DNA of 64,000 nt from an uncultured Pelagibacteraceae bacterium (lineage in GTDB: Bacteria; Pseudomonadota; Alphaproteobacteria; Pelagibacterales; Pelagibacteraceae), in NCBI GenBank assembly GCA_902627805.1, contig CACOKN010000002.1:62001-126000 (forward strand). The letters are read 5' to 3'. This document shows, one piece after another, positions 44,911-53,671 of this stretch. A program made the position numbers and the translations under genes. The notes under the pieces are model-generated. The model had not been told where the DNA came from and did not search any database. It saw only the letters and a list, made by a program, of their open reading frames with translations. Position 1 is the first letter of the stretch. Every line of letters begins with the position of its first letter.

Positions 44911-45857
44911 TGTCATTAGACAAAAAATTTGAAGACTTATTTTTGAATGTTTCAATCAAAGCAGCCCTATCGTCTTACCATTTTGTTGGAAAAAAAGATA
45001 AAATAGCAGCAGATAAATCGGCTGTAGACGCAATGAGAAATAAACTTAATGAAATAGAAATGAGAGGAAAGGTGGTTATAGGAGAGGGAGAACTGGATGA
45101 AGCTCCTATGCTTTATATTGGTGAAACTTTAGGTACCATGAGTGGTCCTGAGTTAGATATTGCTGTGGATCCTTTAGAGGGAACTAATTTTGCAGCAAAT
45201 AATCAGCCAGGAGCATTATCTGTTATTGCAGTTGCAGAAAAGTCAAATTTATTTAGTGCACCAGAGACTTATATGAACAAAATTTCTGCTAATGTACCCT
45301 CTGCGGGTATTATTGATTTGGATTATTCAGTTAAAAAAAATATTTCTAATCTTGCAGATTATAAGAATAAACAACCCAATGAACTTTCTGCATGTATTTT
45401 AGATCGACCAAGGCATAAAAAGATTATTGAAGAACTGAGGAATTTGAAGGTGAATTTAAAACTTATTTCTGATGGAGATGTATCAGGAGCTTTATTAGTT
45501 TCTGATAAAAAATACAATATAGATATTTTTATGGGTATTGGTGGCGGACCCGAGGGTGTGCTTGCAGCCTCTGCTTTGGATGCTTTTGATTGTTTTTTTC
45601 AAGGTAGATTCATTTTTGATAATGAAAATGATGTAAATAGGGCAAAAAAAATGGGTATAAATGATTTAAATAAAAAGTATTTGTTAAATGAAATTGTTAC
45701 AGGTGACTCAATTTTTTGTGCAACTGGCATTACAAACGGGGACATTGTTTCTGGGATTAAAATAGAGGAAAATAATTATATATCAGAAACGCTTATTACG
45801 CATAAATCTACAAATTTGAAAAAAATAATTAAATCAAAAAATGAAATAAATGAATAA
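44910..45857 (+). CDS. glpX: Fructose-1,6-bisphosphatase class II
   Basis: A 315-residue GlpX-type phosphatase, making fructose-6-phosphate in gluconeogenesis. Signature segments are VIGEGELDEAPMLYIGE, AVDPLEGTNFAANNQPG (metal-binding Asp and sugar-binding loop), SDGDVSGALL and FMGIGGGPEGVLAA. It follows the SbmA-like gene with a one-base overlap and overlaps merR by eight bases. In several alphaproteobacteria glpX adjoins hom; here hom is 6 kb away, so the locus has been rearranged. Confidence 0.93.
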   Translation: MSLDKKFEDLFLNVSIKAALSSYHFVGKKDKIAADKSAVDAMRNKLNEIEMRGKVVIGEGELDEAPMLYIGETLGTMSGPELDIAVDPLEGTNFAANNQPGALSVIAVAEKSNLFSAPETYMNKISANVPSAGIIDLDYSVKKNISNLADYKNKQPNELSACILDRPRHKKIIEELRNLKVNLKLISDGDVSGALLVSDKKYNIDIFMGIGGGPEGVLAASALDAFDCFFQGRFIFDNENDVNRAKKMGINDLNKKYLLNEIVTGDSIFCATGITNGDIVSGIKIEENNYISETLITHKSTNLKKIIKSKNEINE

Positions 45858-46221
45858 AGAAGATAATTCCTACAAAACTATAAGCGAAGTTGTTAAAATA
45901 TTAAATTTAAAATCAAAAAAAGGGGACTCTTTACCCACTCATACTCTTCGTTTCTGGGAAAAAGAATTTAAACAAATTAAACCTAAAATACTTACTGGAA
46001 ATAGAAGATATTATGATAAAAAAAACATTGAATTATTAAAAAAAATTAATTTTTTATTAAAAGATCAAGGAATGACTATCAAAGGTGTAAAGAAAATACT
46101 AAATAATAAAGGACCTTTAAAGCTTGACGAAATGGCAGATAATTCTATAAGAGCAGATAATTTAAAAAATAAGCTAAATAAGATTTCAAATATTGTAAAA
46201 AGTTTAAAAAAATTTAAATAA
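45850..46221 (+). CDS. MerR-family transcriptional regulator
   Basis: A 123-residue regulator with an N-terminal MerR winged helix: YKTISEVVKILNL, THTLRFWEKEFKQIKP and GNRRYYDKKNIELLKKINFLL. The effector-binding C-terminus is short and has no cysteines, so a metal is an unlikely signal. In many alphaproteobacteria a merR gene closes the plsX-fabH-ihfA cluster, but here it sits between glpX and rpmG. Targets are unknown. Confidence 0.88.
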   Translation: MNKEDNSYKTISEVVKILNLKSKKGDSLPTHTLRFWEKEFKQIKPKILTGNRRYYDKKNIELLKKINFLLKDQGMTIKGVKKILNNKGPLKLDEMADNSIRADNLKNKLNKISNIVKSLKKFK

Positions 46222-46222
46222 T

Positions 46223-46414
46223 ATGGCAAAAAAAACTCATATAAAAGTTCGTTTAGTTCCTGAAGAAAAACCTGATAGTCCTTTTTTTTATTATGTAAAA
46301 AAACCTGCTGGTGGAGAAAAAGCCAAGGTAAAATTAAAAGCTAGAAAATATAATCCTTCAACTAGAAAACATGAAATTTTTGTTGAAAAAAAATTACCAC
46401 CACATAGTAAATAA
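46223..46414 (+). CDS. rpmG: 50S ribosomal protein L33
   Basis: A 63-residue basic protein. The C-terminal half (VKLKARKYNPSTRKHEIFVEKK) matches bL33, and the N-terminus MAKKTHIKVRLV fits. It has no cysteines, so it is the zinc-independent type. It is slightly longer than the usual 55 residues because of the insert EKPDSPF and the tail LPPHSK. The stop abuts the stop of the convergent chorismate mutase gene with no intervening base. Confidence 0.87.
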   Translation: MAKKTHIKVRLVPEEKPDSPFFYYVKKPAGGEKAKVKLKARKYNPSTRKHEIFVEKKLPPHSK

Positions 46415-46705
46415 TTATTTTTTTTTAAAATTTCTTCTTTCGTAATCAATATAAGACCAGATCATGTTTTTCCATATTCTATTAGTAATACGTGGATCAA
46501 TTTTATTCTTTAAAGATTTTTTTCTTATATTACTAAGTATGGATTTAATTCTTTTTTGATCAACTATTTGATTTTTTCTATCTTTAAGTTCTAAAACTTT
46601 TTTTACGAGAAATGTTCTCTTTTTTATAATTTTTATAAGTGAATTATCTATTTTATCTAGTTCTGATCTAATTTTGCTTAGTTTTTTTCGTTTTTGTGGC
46701 GACAT
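46415..46705 (-). CDS. Chorismate mutase, AroQ type
   Basis: A 96-residue all-helical protein: LSKIRSELDKIDNSLIKIIKKRTFLVKKVLELK carries the Arg, Asp and Arg that open the AroQ active site, and the C-terminal helix is IDPRITNRIWKNMIWSYIDYE. It converts chorismate to prephenate for Phe and Tyr synthesis. No signal peptide or fused prephenate dehydratase is present, so it is the free-standing form. It is a single gene on the minus strand. Confidence 0.82.
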   Translation of the reverse strand: MSPQKRKKLSKIRSELDKIDNSLIKIIKKRTFLVKKVLELKDRKNQIVDQKRIKSILSNIRKKSLKNKIDPRITNRIWKNMIWSYIDYERRNFKKK

Positions 46706-46748
46706 TTATATATTTGGATAATTAAAAAATTATTATATTTATGCGCAT

Positions 46749-47765
46749 ATGTACACAGCAAATCATAAGATTAATTATCAATTATCTCTCTGGTTAATTT
46801 CAATGTTTTGGATTGTGTCCATTATGATTGTTGTTGGTGGTTTAACAAGATTAACGGACTCGGGTCTTTCAATTACTAAATGGCAACTTTTCTCAGGATT
46901 TTTACCACCTTTAAATCAAGAAGACTGGAATTCATATTTTAATCTTTATAAGCAAATACCGGAATTCAAATTACAAAATTACAATATGAATATGCAAGAA
47001 TTCAAAATTATTTTTTGGTGGGAATGGGCACATCGTTTTTTAGGAAGATTAATTGGTATTGGATTTTTAATACCATTAATTTATTTTTCTTTTAAAATAA
47101 GTATTTCAAAATTGTATAGTTTGTATTTAATTTTTTTTCTAATATGTTTTCAAGGCTTTATTGGTTGGTATATGGTCAGTAGTGGTCTTGTAGATAGAGT
47201 TGATGTAAGTCATTTTAGATTATCTATTCATTTATTGATTGCTTTTATTATTTTATCATCAATATTCTGGAACTATCTCAAGCTAAATTTGAGTTATAAC
47301 ACAACAAATAAAATAAATCCTTTAATACCACTCGTTTTTTTAACATTGGTTTTTACACAAATTGTTATAGGAGCTTTTGTATCTGGTATGGATGCTGGAA
47401 AAATTTATAATTCCTGGCCAAATATGGGCACAGCATATTTTCCTGACGACAATGAATTTGTTAATTTATTTAAACTATCTGCTTTTAGCGATCCATCTTT
47501 GGTTCAATTTATTCATAGAAACTTAGCTTATATAATCGGATTTTATTATTTATTTATGTTTTACAAAATTTATAAGGATAAAATTTTTGATTTATACAAG
47601 TCTATAAATGTATTGGGTTTCTTTATTTTATTACAAATTATTTTAGGAATAATAACAGTTTTGTATGGTGCACAAATCTATATAGCATCTATGCACCAAA
47701 TAAGTTCAATCTTTTTGGTAAGTTCTTCTATCTATTTTTTATTTCTTAATACAAGATTTAACTAA
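46749..47765 (+). CDS. ctaA: Haem A synthase (COX15/CtaA)
   Basis: A 338-residue eight-helix enzyme that oxidises the C8 methyl of haem O to haem A for cytochrome aa3 oxidase. The family segments are VVGGLTRLTDSGLSITKW and FWWEWAHRFLGRLIG, with the haem-ligand histidines also in DVSHFRLSIHLLIAF, FIHRNLAYIIG and SMHQISS. It belongs to the proteobacterial class with the long second loop lacking the cysteine pair of Bacillus. It overlaps the metY stop by eight bases. Confidence 0.93.
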   Translation: MYTANHKINYQLSLWLISMFWIVSIMIVVGGLTRLTDSGLSITKWQLFSGFLPPLNQEDWNSYFNLYKQIPEFKLQNYNMNMQEFKIIFWWEWAHRFLGRLIGIGFLIPLIYFSFKISISKLYSLYLIFFLICFQGFIGWYMVSSGLVDRVDVSHFRLSIHLLIAFIILSSIFWNYLKLNLSYNTTNKINPLIPLVFLTLVFTQIVIGAFVSGMDAGKIYNSWPNMGTAYFPDDNEFVNLFKLSAFSDPSLVQFIHRNLAYIIGFYYLFMFYKIYKDKIFDLYKSINVLGFFILLQIILGIITVLYGAQIYIASMHQISSIFLVSSSIYFLFLNTRFN

Positions 47766-49086
47766 CTGCCCTTAATTTACCTTTAGAAGATTTGTTTAAA
47801 GCTTGGTTTAAATCCTCAATGATATCATCTACATGCTCAATACCAATACAAAGTCTTACATAGCTCTGTGTAACTCCAGATGCTGCAAGTTCTTTTTCAT
47901 TTAATTGGCTATGAGTTGTGCTAGCAGGATGTATTGCTAAACTTCTCACATCACCAATATTTGCAACATGATAAAACATTTTTAAAGACTCAATGAATAT
48001 TTTTCCAGCCTCAATACCACCTTTTAATTCAATACCAACCATTGGCCCATTACCACCCTTTAGATATTTTTTTGCTCTATCGGCAATTGGTTTATCATGT
48101 TCAGTAGAATAGATTACTTTTGTAACCTCTTTGTGTTTTTTTAAAAAATTAACAACTTTCTCAGCATTCTCACAATGTTGTTTCATGCGTAAAGCAACAG
48201 TTTCTAAACCCTGAATTATTGCAAATGCATTGTCAGGTGCTAATGCTGAACCAAGGTCTCGCAATAAACATACTCTAGCTCTTACTGCAAAAGGAACATT
48301 TGCCCCTGTAAGTTCAGGCACTGCTTTACCCCATATTACTCCTCCATAACTAGCATCAGGTTCATTAAATAAAGGTTGTCTTTTTGGATCAGCCGTCCAA
48401 TCAAAATTACCACTATCAACAATACTTCCTGCTATTGCAGTACCATGTCCACCAATATATTTAGTGAGAGAATGAATTACTATAGCTGCGCCATGTTCAA
48501 TAGGTTTACAAATGACTGGTGATGCAGTGTTGTCCATGATTAATGGAATATTATATTTTCTACCAATATCAGAAACTTCTTTAATAGGAAAAACTCTAAG
48601 ATAAGGATTTGGTAAAGTTTCTCCATAAAAAGCTCTTGTTTTATCATCGACCATTTTTTCGAAATTTTTTGGGTCACTTGGGTCTGCATATCTAATTTCA
48701 ATTCCCAATTTACTTAATGTATGAGTAAATAAAGATACAGTTCCACCGTATAGATCGGTTGAACTTACAATATTATCACCCGCTTGGGCGACATTTAATA
48801 TTGCAAAAGATGATGCGGTTTGACCTGAAGATACTGTTACACAAGATAATCCTCCCTCTAAAGCAGCAACTCTTTTTTCTAAAACATCATTAGTTGGATT
48901 CATAATTCTCGTGTAGATGTTTCCAAATTCTTTTAATGCAAAAAGATTAGCAGCATGTTCAGTATTATTAAATTGATACGATGTTGTTCTATAGATAGGT
49001 ACAGCCACAGCATTTGTGGCTGGGTCACTTTTATAGTCACCACCATGAATGGCTATAGTTTCTGGATTATTTCTTTTAGTACTCAT
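47758..49086 (-). CDS. metY: O-acetylhomoserine sulfhydrylase
   Basis: A 442-residue PLP-dependent Cys/Met metabolism enzyme that joins sulfide (or methanethiol) to O-acetylhomoserine. Family features are YTRIMNPTNDVLEKRVAALEGG, SSTDLYGGTVSLF, the PLP lysine in VIHSLTKYIGGHG and IGDVRSLAIHPASTTHSQL near the C-terminus. The length fits MetY rather than MetB or MetZ. The leader carries two SAM aptamers, so expression should fall when SAM is plentiful. A strong AAGGAG site is buried in the second aptamer. Confidence 0.93.
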   Translation of the reverse strand: MSTKRNNPETIAIHGGDYKSDPATNAVAVPIYRTTSYQFNNTEHAANLFALKEFGNIYTRIMNPTNDVLEKRVAALEGGLSCVTVSSGQTASSFAILNVAQAGDNIVSSTDLYGGTVSLFTHTLSKLGIEIRYADPSDPKNFEKMVDDKTRAFYGETLPNPYLRVFPIKEVSDIGRKYNIPLIMDNTASPVICKPIEHGAAIVIHSLTKYIGGHGTAIAGSIVDSGNFDWTADPKRQPLFNEPDASYGGVIWGKAVPELTGANVPFAVRARVCLLRDLGSALAPDNAFAIIQGLETVALRMKQHCENAEKVVNFLKKHKEVTKVIYSTEHDKPIADRAKKYLKGGNGPMVGIELKGGIEAGKIFIESLKMFYHVANIGDVRSLAIHPASTTHSQLNEKELAASGVTQSYVRLCIGIEHVDDIIEDLNQALNKSSKGKLRAVS

Positions 49087-49150
49087 TTTTACTCCTTTTT
49101 TAGTGCTTTTGCTTTATGCAAGGCGCACAATATAGTTCAAATGCCTACCG
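49087..49150 (-). promoter_or_regulatory. SAM-V riboswitch overlapping the metY ribosome-binding site
   Basis: Minus-strand segments in order: AGGC (P1 5'), ACTATATTGTGC, GCCT (P1 3'), a small TTGC/GCAA hairpin, and GCACTAAAAAAGGAG. The pseudoknot GTGC/GCAC closes over the A-run and takes in the AGGAG site (plus-strand 49092-49096) that serves the ATG at 49084-49086. SAM binding would block ribosome access. The arrangement matches the SAM-V class known from marine bacteria. Confidence 0.85.
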
Positions 49151-49162
49151 ATTTTATGAGAG

Positions 49163-49210
49163 TTCCTTTTTAGCAGTTTATGCCCGCAATAGGATCAAAT
49201 CGGCATCACT
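49163..49210 (-). promoter_or_regulatory. SAM-II riboswitch upstream of the SAM-V element
   Basis: On the minus strand, P1 pairs ATGCC with GGCAT. Between them lie GATTTGATCCTATTGC, and after them AAACTGCTAAAAAGGA; TCCT pairs with AGGA as the pseudoknot. The GATTT, TTGC and GCTAAA elements are the SAM-II conserved positions. It lies about 12 nt before the SAM-V aptamer, giving a tandem arrangement. No clear terminator follows it. Confidence 0.75.
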
Positions 49211-49289
49211 AACTTAACAGAATAGAGTTATTTTACAAGGCAAATATAAAATTGACTTTAAACTTAATAATAGTATTAATCCTCGCTTA

Positions 49290-49748
49290 ATGACAAAATT
49301 TGTTAAAAAAAGTGAGCTTAATTCATCTTGGTTTGAAATTGACGCAAAAAATGCTGTTGTAGGAAGACTTGCAACAATTGTATCTAAAATCATTAGAGGA
49401 AAAAATAAAGCAACATACACACCTCATATGGATACAGGAGATTTTGTAGTAGTCAAAAATATAGAGCATGCAAAATTTACAGGAAAAAAATTTCAAAATA
49501 AAAAATATTACAGACATACTGGCTATCCTGGAGGTATTAAAGAAACAACTCCAGAAAAATTACATGAAAAAAAACCAGGAGAGGCATTAAAATTAGCAGT
49601 TAAAAGAATGTTACCAGGTGGTGTTTTGGGCAGAAAACAACTTACAAAACTCAAAATATATGCTGGCAACAATCATCCTCACTCAGCTCAAAATCTTAAA
49701 GTAATTGAATTAGATAAGTTAAGTAGCAAGAATATAGCAAGAAATTAA
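49290..49748 (+). CDS. rplM: 50S ribosomal protein L13
   Basis: A 152-residue ribosomal protein. WFEIDAKNAVVGRLATIVSKIIRGKNKATYTPHMDTGDFVV is the conserved N-terminal core (residues 14-54), with HTGYPGGIKETTPE and RMLPGGVLGRKQL following. It starts at ATG 49290 about 80 bp from the SAM-II element on the other strand. rpsI follows after one base; the L13-S9 pair is conserved across bacteria. Confidence 0.97.
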   Translation: MTKFVKKSELNSSWFEIDAKNAVVGRLATIVSKIIRGKNKATYTPHMDTGDFVVVKNIEHAKFTGKKFQNKKYYRHTGYPGGIKETTPEKLHEKKPGEALKLAVKRMLPGGVLGRKQLTKLKIYAGNNHPHSAQNLKVIELDKLSSKNIARN

Positions 49749-49749
49749 T

Positions 49750-50187
49750 ATGGAAAACGCTCAAACTTCATCAAAAACAACAAAATTAAAACTTGATTTT
49801 AAGGATAGCAAATATGCAACTGGAAGAAGGAAAACATCTATTGCAAGAGTTTGGCTTAAAAAGGGTTCAGGAAAAATTTATGTTAATGGCAAATTATACA
49901 ATGAGTATTTTGCTAGTGAGAATCACAAAATGCAAATTACAAGACCTTTTGAATTAATTAATCAAGCCACAGATTATGATGTAAGATGTAATGTTAAAGG
50001 TGGTGGTCCAACAGGACAAGCGGGGGCAATGGTACATGGAATTTCAAAAGCTTTAGTATTATTTGATGAAAACTTTAAATCTACACTTAGAACTGAAAAA
50101 TTAACAACGAGAGACTCCAGGGCAGTTGAAAGAAAAAAACCTGGAAGAAGAAAAGCTAGAAGAAGCTTCCAGTTTTCTAAAAGATAA
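49750..50187 (+). CDS. rpsI: 30S ribosomal protein S9
   Basis: A 145-residue ribosomal protein. YATGRRKTSIARVWLKKGSG and the C-terminal KKPGRRKARRSFQFSKR are diagnostic; the last Lys-Arg reaches the P-site tRNA. The N-terminal extension of about 18 residues is common in alphaproteobacterial S9. It is coupled to rplM with a one-base gap and followed by argC after 33 bp. Confidence 0.97.
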   Translation: MENAQTSSKTTKLKLDFKDSKYATGRRKTSIARVWLKKGSGKIYVNGKLYNEYFASENHKMQITRPFELINQATDYDVRCNVKGGGPTGQAGAMVHGISKALVLFDENFKSTLRTEKLTTRDSRAVERKKPGRRKARRSFQFSKR

Positions 50188-50220
50188 TTTTTTTTTAATT
50201 TTTAACTGTTATAATAAGAA

Positions 50221-51243
50221 ATGCCTAAGCTAAATGTATTAGTCGCTGGATCAACTGGTTATATTGGTATCCAATTGATAAAATTGTTAAATAAACATAA
50301 ATATGTAAAAATAAAGTATTTATGTGGAAATACATCAGTAGGAAAAAAAATTTCTTATTACGATAAAACCATTGGATTAAAAAAGTTTCCCAAAATTGTA
50401 AAATTCAATAAAAAATTTTTGAATGAAATTGACGTTGTATTTACAGCACTTCCTAATGGAGAAGCACAAGTAATTTCAAAACATTTAAATAAACAGAACG
50501 TTTTAATTGATCTTGCCGCAGATTTTAGACTTCAGAAAGCTTTAGATTACAAAAAATGGTATAAAAAAGATCATAAAGCAAAATATAATATTAAGAATAG
50601 CATTTATTCTTTACCTGAAATTACAGGTAAAAAAGTTCAAGATTATAAAATTATTTCTTGTCCTGGATGTTATCCGACTTCTATTTTATTACCTTTAATA
50701 CCTTTATTAAAAAACAGATTAATAAAAAATCATAATATTATAATTGATTCAAAATCAGGATATTCTGGTGCTGGAAGAGGAGTACATAAAAAATATAAAG
50801 ATAAAAATTTATATGAGTCTCTAAGTGCTTATGGTGTTGCATCACACAGACATAATTCTGAAATTGAAGAAATGATAAAAAAATGTGTTAAAGGAAATAT
50901 TCAATTTGATTTTACTCCTCATTTATCACCTATGTTCAGGGGCATTTTAAGCACAATTTATGTTGAGTTAAATAAGACCTCTTCAGCATCACAAATATTA
51001 AAAACGTTGAAAAAATATTATAAAAAAGCAAATTTTATAAAAATATTAAATAAAGAAAAATTAATAAGCACAAATGACGTAATAAATACGAATAATTGTA
51101 ATATATCTGTTTGTAAATCAAAAAATAAGAATAAGATAATTATACTTTCTGCTATTGATAATCTTATTAAAGGGGGAGCGGGTCAGGCAATACAAAATAT
51201 GAATATGAAATTTAATTTTCCAAAAGATGCTGGTTTAAAATGA
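50221..51243 (+). CDS. argC: N-acetyl-gamma-glutamyl-phosphate reductase
   Basis: A 340-residue enzyme of the third step of arginine synthesis. The NADP-binding motif is VAGSTGYIGIQLIKLL, and the catalytic Cys lies in ISCPGCYPTSILLPL, followed by SGYSGAGRG. Placement after rpsI is usual in alphaproteobacteria. It overlaps the small lipoprotein gene by four bases (ATGA). The protein is Lys/Asn-rich, following the base composition. Confidence 0.95.
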   Translation: MPKLNVLVAGSTGYIGIQLIKLLNKHKYVKIKYLCGNTSVGKKISYYDKTIGLKKFPKIVKFNKKFLNEIDVVFTALPNGEAQVISKHLNKQNVLIDLAADFRLQKALDYKKWYKKDHKAKYNIKNSIYSLPEITGKKVQDYKIISCPGCYPTSILLPLIPLLKNRLIKNHNIIIDSKSGYSGAGRGVHKKYKDKNLYESLSAYGVASHRHNSEIEEMIKKCVKGNIQFDFTPHLSPMFRGILSTIYVELNKTSSASQILKTLKKYYKKANFIKILNKEKLISTNDVINTNNCNISVCKSKNKNKIIILSAIDNLIKGGAGQAIQNMNMKFNFPKDAGLK

Positions 51244-51461
51244 ATAGATTATTATTTATAGCTTTTTTCGTATTTTTAAATGCATGTTCATTTAATATTA
51301 ACTCTAAATATTGGAATGAAAAAAGTGATAAAAAAAATGATAATAACAAATTAACTGAAATAATTAAAAAATCAAAAGATATTAGATTAATAACAATTGA
51401 AGAGTATGAAATTTATATTAATGATTATATAAAAAAGAGTAAATTTCCAGATATTAATTAA
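51240..51461 (+). CDS. Small predicted lipoprotein, 73 residues
   Basis: The signal peptide ends in the lipobox LNAC (Cys16); the mature part of about 58 residues is hydrophilic and Lys/Asn/Asp-rich with no recognisable domain. The gene is squeezed between argC (four-base overlap) and hom (one-base overlap), so it is certainly co-transcribed with amino acid synthesis genes although no link in function is apparent. Confidence 0.65.
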   Translation: MNRLLFIAFFVFLNACSFNINSKYWNEKSDKKNDNNKLTEIIKKSKDIRLITIEEYEIYINDYIKKSKFPDIN

Positions 51462-52753
51462 TGAATAAAAATATAAATATTGCACTAGTTGGATTGGGTC
51501 AGATTGGAATATTTTTATATAATGAATTGAATTCAAAAAAGAAAGAAATTGAGACAAAAACTGGAAAAAAAATAAATATTGTAGCTATATCTGCTAAAAA
51601 TAAAAATAAAAAAAGACGATTTTTCATAGATAAAAAAATTTTTTATTCAAATCCTTTAAAAATTTTTAAAGAAAAAAAAATAGACATTTTATTTGAATGT
51701 ATTGGTTTATCCGATGGTATTTCCAAAAAAATAGTTGAATACGCTTTAAAAAATAAAGTAAATGTAATAACGCCGAATAAAGCATTAATTGCTAAACATG
51801 GAGATCATTTAGCGAAACTAGCTGAAATGAATAAAGTAAATCTAGAATTTGAAGCTTCAGTTGCTGGAGGAATTCCAATTCTTCGAACTATTAAAGAAGG
51901 TTTAGCAACTAATTCAATTAAAAAAGTTTATGGAATTCTTAATGGGACAACTAACTATATCTTATCAGAGATGGAAAGTAGTAACGAAAGTTTTGAAAAA
52001 GTTTTAAAGAAAGCACAGGTGCTTGGATATGCTGAACCTGGTAATCCCAAATTAGATCTCAACGGCTTTGATGCTTTCGCTAAAATTAGAATCTTATCAG
52101 CTCTCTCATTTAACATCAAAATATCAAAAAGTAAGTGTATAATGGAAGGAATTGAAAATATTAAACTAGAAGATATTAAAATAGCAGATCAATTAGGATT
52201 GAGAATAAAATTACTTGGGATTTCTGAAATTATTAATAATCAATTATTCGAGACAGTACATCCTTGTTTAGTGAGTAAGAACTCATACATCGGCAATGTG
52301 AATGGTGTAATGAATGCGGTTATTACAGAGGGCAAACCAGTAGGTCAAAGTATTTTACAAGGAGAGGGTGCTGGTCCTGGACCAACCTCATCATCCTTAT
52401 TATCAGATTTACTATCAATTTTGAGAGGAAATATAAAACCTCCTTTTGGAATTTCTTATAATAAAAGGAAATCTATTAAACCATTTAATAATCAAAAATA
52501 TTCTAATTCATTATATCTTAGGTTTGAGGTTAAAGATAAACAGGGCGTTTTATCTTTAATAACTAATCGATTATCAAAATTTAAGATCTCAGTAAAAAGA
52601 ATTATTCAAACTCCTGATAAGAAAAATAAGAAGGCTACAATTGTTATCATAAGCCATAAAACTACTGAAAAAAATATAAGAAATTGTCTGTCAATTTTTA
52701 AAAAAAATAATAATATTCTTAAATTTCCAACTTTAATTAGACTTTATAATTAA
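51461..52753 (+). CDS. hom: Homoserine dehydrogenase
   Basis: A 430-residue NAD(P)-dependent enzyme reducing aspartate semialdehyde to homoserine for Met and Thr synthesis. The N-terminal Rossmann motif is ALVGLGQIGIFLYNEL, the catalytic segment YGILNGTTNYILSEM is near residue 165, and the C-terminal 90 residues form an ACT domain (LYLRFEVKDKQGVLSLITNRL) for feedback control by threonine. With metY nearby, homoserine supply and use lie within 5 kb. It overlaps the next gene by one base. Confidence 0.95.
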   Translation: MNKNINIALVGLGQIGIFLYNELNSKKKEIETKTGKKINIVAISAKNKNKKRRFFIDKKIFYSNPLKIFKEKKIDILFECIGLSDGISKKIVEYALKNKVNVITPNKALIAKHGDHLAKLAEMNKVNLEFEASVAGGIPILRTIKEGLATNSIKKVYGILNGTTNYILSEMESSNESFEKVLKKAQVLGYAEPGNPKLDLNGFDAFAKIRILSALSFNIKISKSKCIMEGIENIKLEDIKIADQLGLRIKLLGISEIINNQLFETVHPCLVSKNSYIGNVNGVMNAVITEGKPVGQSILQGEGAGPGPTSSSLLSDLLSILRGNIKPPFGISYNKRKSIKPFNNQKYSNSLYLRFEVKDKQGVLSLITNRLSKFKISVKRIIQTPDKKNKKATIVIISHKTTEKNIRNCLSIFKKNNNILKFPTLIRLYN

Positions 52754-53655
52754 TGGATATTTATGTAAAACTTTTTGAAGTTTTGTTTCCGGTATTTTTT
52801 GTTGTTGGTATCGGATATTATCTTGGTAAAAAAAATCCTAGAATTGATACTACATTTATTACAAATTTTGCAGCAAATGTTGGTACACCTGCGATGATAA
52901 TTTATGCGTTAAATCCAGTAAATATATCATTTAATATTTTCATCAATTATTTTTGGTATTATGCAATTGCTATAGTTGGATTTATCATTGTGGGAACAAT
53001 TATTTTATACCTTTTGAATACTAAAGATATAATAAGAGAGCTTCCACCTTTAACAATGCCTAACACAGGTAATATGGGTTTACCAATTTGCTTATTTGCA
53101 TATGGTTCACAAGGTCTTGGTGTTTCGGCAGCTATATCTGCTCTCATTATTTTATGCCATTTTACTTTAGGTGTTTTTTTAGCTGATAGAAAATTTAGCT
53201 TACAAGTTATATTAAAAAGTCCACCTTTTTATGCAATCATTATCGCAGTTTTTTTACTTTATTATGATTTAGAACTTCCAGGTTTTATTGAAAATACCAC
53301 TTTTCTATTAATGTATGCCACAATATTTCTAATTTTGATGTCATTAGGAATAGCACTTACAAGACTAAAAGTTTTTTCGCTTCATAAGGCAATATTTTCT
53401 TCTTTATGCCGAGTTATTGTGGGACCTATAATTGGGTATTTATTGATATTATATTTTGGTCTAGAAGGGTTTGCAGCTGGTGTATTACTAATACAATGTT
53501 CAATGCCTAGCGCAGTTCTTAATTATCTTGTTGCATCAATTTATTCACCTAAAAAAATTGTTGATAGTGTTGCTAGTACAATTGTTGTGTCAACACTCAT
53601 GTCTTTTATAACAATTCCAATTGTTGTATTCTTTGCTTTAAAATACTTTAATTAA
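52753..53655 (+). CDS. AEC-family transporter
   Basis: A 300-residue ten-helix carrier of the auxin efflux carrier family. Signatures are FFVVGIGYYLGKK, FAANVGTPAMIIYAL and LPPLTMPNTGNMGLPIC, and the C-terminal half repeats the fold (MPSAVLNYLVASIY). Bacterial members move malate, malonate or other small acids; the substrate here is unknown. It starts on the last base of hom. Confidence 0.87.
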   Translation: MDIYVKLFEVLFPVFFVVGIGYYLGKKNPRIDTTFITNFAANVGTPAMIIYALNPVNISFNIFINYFWYYAIAIVGFIIVGTIILYLLNTKDIIRELPPLTMPNTGNMGLPICLFAYGSQGLGVSAAISALIILCHFTLGVFLADRKFSLQVILKSPPFYAIIIAVFLLYYDLELPGFIENTTFLLMYATIFLILMSLGIALTRLKVFSLHKAIFSSLCRVIVGPIIGYLLILYFGLEGFAAGVLLIQCSMPSAVLNYLVASIYSPKKIVDSVASTIVVSTLMSFITIPIVVFFALKYFN

Positions 53656-53671
53656 TCTATATCCTTCTTAT

